From: Martensiomyces pterosporus
Lineage: Eukaryota > Kickxellomycota > Kickxellomycetes > Kickxellales > Kickxellaceae
Assembly (NCBI GenBank): GCA_025201845.1
Contig: MU603981.1
Coordinates: 51,024 to 115,023 of the forward strand
DNA: 64,000 nucleotides
Reading direction: 5' to 3'
Numbering within the stretch: position 1 is the stretch's first letter; every line of letters starts with the position of its first letter. Positions 58,701-64,000 of this stretch are shown here, piece after piece. The notes beneath the pieces are model-generated. The model did not search any database, was not told the DNA's origin, and saw only the letters and a list, made by a program, of their open reading frames with translations. A program made the position numbers and the translations under genes.

Positions 58701-61700
58701 CTCCAGCCAAGCCACTCGCCAAGCCAAGTGAGCACCAGCAAGGAGATCTTGCAGCTGGCACAGCGTCTGACCCACGACCGCTTGCGCGACTCGGCTGCCG
58801 CATCACCGGACGAGACTGAGTGGGCTGTCCAGCAGTGCTTCCAAAAGCTCAGCCGCTGGGCACAGGGGGTGGCACACAAGGGCGACTTTGGCAATAGCCC
58901 TGGGCTGCTGGCTGACATCGCCAGCTCTCCGCCAGGCGGCTCGCCAAGAGGGCCAAGGCTACAGAGCATTCTTTCGCATATCGTCTCCGACGCAACACAG
59001 GCGGCCTTGGTTGCCAGCAAGTCTCTGGCGCTTGCTCCTCACTATTCGCCGGACAGAGCGAGGGACGATGCCCTGCTGCGCTGCTACGTTGAGCTGTGTG
59101 CGCAGTATGTGAGCTCATTTGTCGTTTCCTCGGGCTTGGCCCTGTCTCCCGAGCTTGTGGGGTCACTGCTGCTGAAATCGCTTGCGGCAAGCATCAGTTC
59201 CTGGGTGCTGAGCAGGAACAGCTCGCCAACCACGCTCCCTGTGCCTGCTTCAACTGTTGCATCGCCCCTGTTCTCTGTCTCCGAGATCGAGATGGCGATG
59301 CAGATATCGTACATCTGGGTTACTAGCCTTGTGTCGAGCGGATGTCTGCGCATCAGCGACTTGGTTCCCTGGCTCATCGAAAGGCTTCGTGGCGAAGTGA
59401 CGCAGCAAAGTGTTGCTCAGTACGCGTGCTTTGCTGGCATCGTGCGAGCGCTAGGCGCCCCAACCATGCAGCCAGCCAAAGCAGGCGATGCACAGCATAT
59501 GGAGAGCGGCGGTGGGATGGGCAGTGGCAGTAGTGGGGGCAGCGACCTGTCAGACACGCATCGCCTTTACGAGCTGCTCAGGGCTGGGTCGAGCTGGGAC
59601 ACAGCGCTTGACAGCAACAGGCTATGCCGGATTCAAGCGGTCGAGCTTGTGTTCACCTGCGCATCAGCTGGCGGCAGATTACGCGGCGTCGGTGCTTCTC
59701 AGCTAGAAGTGGCGCTAATGCGCGCAACAACGGCATTCGCACAGTCCGCGTGGATTCAGAACACCCTCGACTACATCCCCATGTCGGATCAAGACGCAGC
59801 CAAGGCTGACAACAAGAAGCGAGCATACTATACCATGCTCGAGATCTACAGAGCGAATATCGAGGGCATGATTCGAGACCCGTCGACTATACTCCCGGTG
59901 AAGCGCGCGACACTGCGGTCTCTGCTGACGCTCTGTGAAGGTGTGGATCCAGAAAGCGAGGGGTTCTCGGCCATGACCACTGCCGAGGTTGCTCACAGGC
60001 TGCGGGAAACGATCCGCCGGTTCTGGTACGGGCCAGCGGCAAAAGGCAAGTCGTCTGCAGAGGTGTACAAGTGCGCAACCATCCTTAACTCGCTCTTGCT
60101 GTTTGCATCAACTGCGCTGCAGGAAAGCGAGGCCACCACGGATGCCTTTGCAGTCGCTGCTGGTGCAACTGCAATGTCCAACTCGAGCATTGGTGGCATG
60201 TCGGAACCGCACACGGGTGCAGAGGCAGGTGCGAATATGCAGGATATCGACAATTTGTCTCAGTGCTTGAGCCATGGAAGCGAGCAGGTGCAGTTCTTCA
60301 CAAACACTACGGCGTACCTGGCGACCTGCGTACAAGATGCAATTCTCAACTGGAGCACACACACTGCCAGCAGGGCAGCGGGTGCAAGGTCGGCGGCTGA
60401 CTTGAGATACGACAGCCTGGCAGAGGCTCTATCGACGCTGAGCCCCGACATCCTCCTGAGACTAATCGAGCCCTGTTCAGCGGCGCTGTTCTCGCTCAAT
60501 GCTGCCCACCTGCGGGTCGTCGGTGCCCTGTCCAGTGGCGATAATCAAAATAAGGAGGATGCGCACGCCCAAAGACAGCAGCGTAGCATGCAGCCATCTC
60601 AGGGATCTCCCCCAGCATCTGCTAGCAAGCGTGTGTCGGCGATTATCAAGGCCTCTCAGGTTGATGTAGCTAGCCTGCTATCGCCGCCGTTTACTGGTGA
60701 CGACGGTGGTATGGATGATGACGAGGAGGCTGATGGCGATTTGTCTTGCCCAGGGCGTGGCTCTTTTGACGACTTTGCTTTGCGTGGCTCAGCGCTGGCA
60801 AGGCTGATTCAACGGCTGATGGCTACTCTTGTGGACCACCTTGACGCAGCCACCTCGAAGGAATCGCCAGGCGCACCGCAGCAGCAAAAACAGGCCTTTG
60901 GTGACGAGAATACCTCTGCGTTCGCACCAGGCAGTCTGCTGTCCAGCATTCGAGATATCGCCGGTGGACTAGTCGGTCAGCTACAGACACTCGCTGCAAG
61001 TGTCAACCCACTGGTGGCCTCGTCGCTCTCGCTAAGCATTGTTTCGAGCAACAGCGAACAAGTAGAATCCACGCCCCGCTCAGAGACTGACAGCGGCACC
61101 TTTGCACCTGTTCCGAGCAACACGTTTGTCGACGCCCAAGAGACGATCAGTGGTGCAGAGGACAAGCAGCTACAACCGAGGGACCAGCTCGATCCACAGC
61201 GCCTATGTCTTGCTATTTACTGGCGCCTTCAAGCTGCCCAGCCCTTGTGCTGTCTCATGCGGAAGTACCCTGATGAGTTTGCGGTCGACGAGTGGCTAAT
61301 GGCACTCGTCACTCTATGTCTGGCGCCTGCCTGCCAAGTACCTTTGTATGGCAGTGGTGAAAGCACGCTAGAAGCGGGGTTCTACCAGTTTTTGCTGGAC
61401 TTTACTGCTGTGACCAACGAGAGCGTCACGGCGACTATGCGCAAACGCACGTTGGGACTGCTCCGCTCTGTGGCACCACTCCTGCGATCGGCTGTGCGCA
61501 ACAAGCACTGTGCAGACGTGCTAGGAAGACTGTTTCCATTCGACATGTCGACAACGCTCACGCGCGACCTCCAGCCCCTTGTATCGGCCACGCATGTTGC
61601 TGGCCTGGACAACCCGTGGATCTGGATCGAATCGCTGGAATATGCGCCGCTAGCTTCGCTGAACAGCGCCCCCATCTCGAATCCCGGACTTGAGGGAATG

Positions 61701-61964
61701 ACTCCATTCACGCTGCGTGGCACACTGGCACAAGAGACTGCTGTGCACAATGGTCGCACTGGCGCTGGCGTTGGGCAGTCGGGAGTTGCGCGTTGTCTGC
61801 AGTACCTGAACAACCCGTACTTCCCGATGCAGCCCTCGTTCCTCCTGCCTCTTGCCGAAACGCCAATCCCGTGGCAGCTATTTGGCGGTAAGCGCCGTCG
61901 GTTGGACTCAGAGACCCGCCTTGTCTGGCGTTATCGCTGCAAGTCAGCGTTTGAGCCGGAGTAG
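55736..61964 (+). CDS. MED12: Mediator kinase-module subunit MED12, frameshifted by a 76-bp duplication
   Basis: MED12 (yeast Srb8), which activates the CDK8-cyclin C kinase module of Mediator. As assembled the gene is split: an exact 76-bp tandem duplication (57691-57766 repeated at 57767-57842) shifts the frame after residue 677, so the first frame stops at 57790 and the second continues to 61964. Without one copy the gene is a single intronless frame of 2050 residues, a normal MED12 size. The N-terminal Med12 domain is clear: REEWLRGLANPRLPLSILANSMPYGHRGERLLESL followed by VPLQRAMWAIRLTGVYEM. The central region fits the Med12-LCEWAV helical repeat domain (for example SWTFCLSLLHAQYDQGLLDQRHLVSWL). 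Disordered Ser/Ala-rich and acidic segments fall near 56460-56620 and 60540-60760. No poly-Gln tail is present. Confidence 0.92.
57691..57842. repeat. 76-bp exact tandem duplication inside MED12
   Basis: Copy 1 is 57691-57766 and copy 2 is 57767-57842, identical. 76 is not a multiple of three, so it breaks the MED12 reading frame. Confidence 0.97.
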
Positions 61965-63060
61965 CTATTTCTACTTGCGTCTTTGTTTCCCTTTTGTAGA
62001 TACGAATATGCACGCCAAGAGACGCTGCTCTTGCTGCTCTGATTACATCTCTTTCAAACAGCGCAGACATGATGCGTTTGCTGCGAAGTGCGTGGTGATT
62101 TGCGCAGCACGGATCATTGCTTTCTTGAGATTCAGTTCCATGAATACGTGCATGCCGGTTTGGCATGCATCGTATCACTTAGAGAACCAGCCCTGATGAT
62201 GGATCCGATGTATTTGAATAATAGCGAAAGGGTTGTTTGCGAAGCTAAAGAACCCCAGAGAGGGAAAGCAGGATCATCGAAGTATTTATGTACGCCTCTG
62301 CTCAGGCCTTGCAGACAATCTGGCCAACAGCTGGACCGCGGGTAGTGAACGTTCTTGGGCAAATTGGCACACCATCTGTGGAGGCTGTCTGGAACCCACT
62401 CCGTTGGTTGCGCTGCATAAGGTTGCGACAGGCAGCGGGCAGGATAGGTAAACGGAACTCTCGGTCGATCTACAGCTTGTTGCGCACTAGCGAGCGGTCG
62501 TACGCGCTTACCACTGCGCACAGCGCAGATACTTGAAATGTATGTACAGATCAGTTTCCGAATTAACTTCATAGCACCTATATGGCACTTTACTTGTATT
62601 AGGTGTGTGCGCTCATTGGGCACTCCTCGCTCCCTGTCCACCACGGCATCCATTGTCATATTTTGACAGCTTTAGATGAGTGTCAAACAAGCGCTCTCCG
62701 TGCCATCCAGCGGGGTGTAGGTCCGCCGCTTGCATTATGTTTATATACAAAAACAGTGGGAAACTGTTTTGACAAGTATCCATTGTTGTGTTGGAGTGCA
62801 TCATTTGACCTTACGGATAGGGGATGCGCTGCTCTCTGTGACATATATAAGCTACATGTTAGTATTGTTAGAAATTGACATCTCTCTCTCAAATACTACA
62901 TGTTTAGTTAGCTATGCGATAAACTGCTGGCCAGGGGGGTATAAAAGCATTCGCTCGATGCTCGCTTTTCCTTTCTCCATCTCAAAACACCCACACAGCC
63001 TACCTGGAAGTATAACCTTTCCTCATTTTCAAGCATCAAACACACCCATTGAAATACAAG
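61965..63060. other. A/T-richer intergenic region
   Basis: About 1.1 kb after MED12 without a convincing gene. Frames on both strands around 62130-62660 lack recognisable domains and have Cys/Arg/Trp-rich composition, so they are not called. A clear TATA box lies at its right end (listed separately). Confidence 0.4.
62940..62946 (+). promoter_or_regulatory. TATA box of the Ala/Glu-repeat gene
   Basis: A TATAAAA element (in GGGGGGTATAAAAGC) about 115 bp before the ATG at 63061. A CT-rich then CA-rich leader follows, the layout of a strong fungal promoter. Confidence 0.6.
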
Positions 63061-63279
63061 ATGTGCTATTCTGTTGAAACTAACTTTAAGAAGAAGGATG
63101 GCAACAAAACAACTGAGGCTGGCTTTACGAGAAAAGTCGATTGCAACGATCCGTCTTGCCCCGACTCTAGCAGCTATTCACCACCGGCCGAGGCTGAGGC
63201 CGAGGCTGAGGCCGAGGCCAAGACTGAGACCGAGGCCAAGACTGAGACCGAGGCCAAGACTGAGACCGAGACCAAGTAG
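63061..63279 (+). CDS. Small Ala/Glu/Lys/Thr-repeat protein
   Basis: A 72-residue frame starting MCYSVETNFKKKDGNKTTEA. An N-terminal part with three Cys (the last two in VDCNDPSCPD) is followed by alternating Ala-Glu residues and three 18-bp units (from about 63214) encoding EAKTET. It ends at TAG (63279). I do not recognise the family. The TATA box, CA-rich leader and an ACAAGATG start context support a real, probably well-expressed gene. The first ~40 residues with paired Cys may be the functional part, and the tail a disordered, negatively charged extension. Codon use is less GC-biased than in the housekeeping genes. Confidence 0.6.
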   Translation: MCYSVETNFKKKDGNKTTEAGFTRKVDCNDPSCPDSSSYSPPAEAEAEAEAEAKTETEAKTETEAKTETETK

Positions 63280-63757
63280 CTAACTCAAAACTACCACTAG
63301 GGGGTTGCGAATAGCTAGTTGGGGCAAGGTTTCTAGCCCTCGTATTTTTTGTAGTTTTTTTATCTCCCTTAATCAGAGGGATATTTTTTCTACAACATTC
63401 ACATCAAGCAATAAAATCATTATAAAGCAATTGAAATCATGCAAGTAATGCTATCACTTGAACAACGATTCAAAGCACACTCTTTTAAACTCCGCTTGAT
63501 CACTTGGCTCTCTGGAAAAGTGACAAGGCACAATGCTTGAAAACAGCACTTGTCAAATCCATGATTTCTCTTCAGTGGCTTTCCATAGACAAGGCGAAGT
63601 AAAACGGCCCCCTTTCGGAGACTCGCATCTCAGCTCGCTTTTCTCTTCCACTAGTGTCAATATTTCTCTTTACTCCTACTTCTTTTGCCACTCAGCGCAG
63701 CAGCACCACGTCTGACCTTTGCCTAACTCGTGCCCTCTGCAATCTATTTAAGCAACC
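63280..63757. other. A/T-rich intergenic region
   Basis: About 480 bp, A/T-rich around 63340-63480, then CT-rich toward the next start. No gene or RNA was recognised. A CTTTTTTTATCTCCCTTAAT stretch near 63355 is a possible 3'-end element. Confidence 0.4.
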
Positions 63758-64000
63758 ATGGCTCGTATTATATCCTCTGTCTCCTTTTGCCTTGCCAGCG
63801 TCACTTGGTATTATACGAACTATGAAGATGGCGATGAGTGGTACTTTATCAAGTCCACCAAGGGCTTCTCGGGCATAGCTGATTTACAGCACGCTACGCT
63901 TGTTGACAAGAGCAAAATATGCGCGCAGTGGCTTCCAGAGTACACGCTCTTCCCTGAAAGCAAGGTAGATGAAAGCCTGTACCTACACAAAAGGCCAATG
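63758..64000 (+). CDS. Partial gene cut by window edge, unknown
   Basis: An open frame from the ATG at 63758 (context AACCATGG) through the window end, 81 codons seen. The start reads MARIISSVSFCLASVTWYYT, followed by a hydrophilic stretch with GDEWYFIKSTKGFSGIADL and a Leu/Pro-rich part (WLPEYTLFPESKVDESLYL). The first 15 residues are hydrophobic but too short and Tyr/Trp-flanked to be a confident signal peptide. I do not recognise the family; too little is visible. Confidence 0.5.
   Translation, partial: MARIISSVSFCLASVTWYYTNYEDGDEWYFIKSTKGFSGIADLQHATLVDKSKICAQWLPEYTLFPESKVDESLYLHKRPM

Noticed and set aside
62132..62659. A 175-codon minus-strand frame after MED12
   Set aside because: No domain, irregular composition, and equally long frames on the other strand; treated as chance.
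1..64000. Search by eye for tRNA, rRNA, CRISPR arrays and transposon ends
   Set aside because: GTTCRA-like T-loop words were found only within coding sequence, and no clover-leaf, rRNA block, spaced repeat array, transposase or terminal inverted repeat was recognised. A computed scan would be more sensitive.

Overview
The window is a compact, intron-bearing nuclear chromosome segment of a fungus. The Ssz1-type Hsp70 (known only from fungi), a Pap1/Yap1-type bZIP and a Sod2/Nha1-type Na+/H+ antiporter point to Fungi. Alongside them are regulators shared with animals and mostly lost from Ascomycota yeasts: SCAI, RNF220, UBE2W, a BCL7-like protein, a FIRRM/C1orf112-like protein, CCDC43, PPP4R2 and the cobalamin-chaperone GTPase MMAA. 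This mixture suggests an early-diverging (zygomycete-grade) lineage such as Kickxellomycotina. That placement is inference from gene content; nothing in the window names the species. No rRNA, tRNA, CRISPR array or transposon was recognised.

Layout. 0.1-9.0 kb: NDUFAF7 (-), a hypothetical protein (-), PAB1 (-), Na+/H+ antiporter (+), UBE2W (-). 9.7-18.7 kb: SCAI (+), RNF220 (+, broken by an assembly gap), mitochondrial bL28m (-), MCM4 (-). 19-30 kb: FIRRM-like (+), CCDC43 (+), MMAA (+), SAP30-like (-), a small hypothetical (-), COX11 (+), a Gln-rich small protein (+), NFU1 (-). 30-41.6 kb: PPP4R2 (+), BCL7-like (-), two uncertain small genes, a PAP2-family membrane protein with lost catalytic residues (-), SSZ1 (+), choline/ethanolamine kinase (+, frameshifted). 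41.8-62 kb: arrestin-domain protein (-), a 1225-residue unknown protein (-), an AT-hook protein (-), a Pap1/Yap1-like bZIP (-), MED12 (+, frameshifted). 62-64 kb is visibly more A/T-rich and holds a small Ala/Glu/Lys/Thr-repeat protein and a gene cut by the window edge.

There is no operon or dedicated biosynthetic cluster; neighbours are mostly unrelated housekeeping genes, several sharing divergent promoters. By theme: transcription and chromatin (MED12, SCAI, SAP30-like, BCL7-like, bZIP, AT-hook); genome maintenance (MCM4, FIRRM-like, PPP4R2); mitochondrial assembly (NDUFAF7, COX11, NFU1, bL28m, MMAA); translation (PAB1, SSZ1); ubiquitin (UBE2W, RNF220); membrane and lipid (antiporter, choline kinase, PAP2-like).

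A striking feature is a set of near-perfect tandem duplications with no intervening sequence (98, 91, 76 and 54 bp), plus a 270-bp exact duplication flanking ten Ns. The one at the Ns is certainly an unmerged contig overlap. The 91- and 76-bp copies are not multiples of three and break otherwise intact essential genes, so most of these are probably assembly errors. Spliced models were built by hand from splice signals, reading phase and family knowledge and need transcript evidence.
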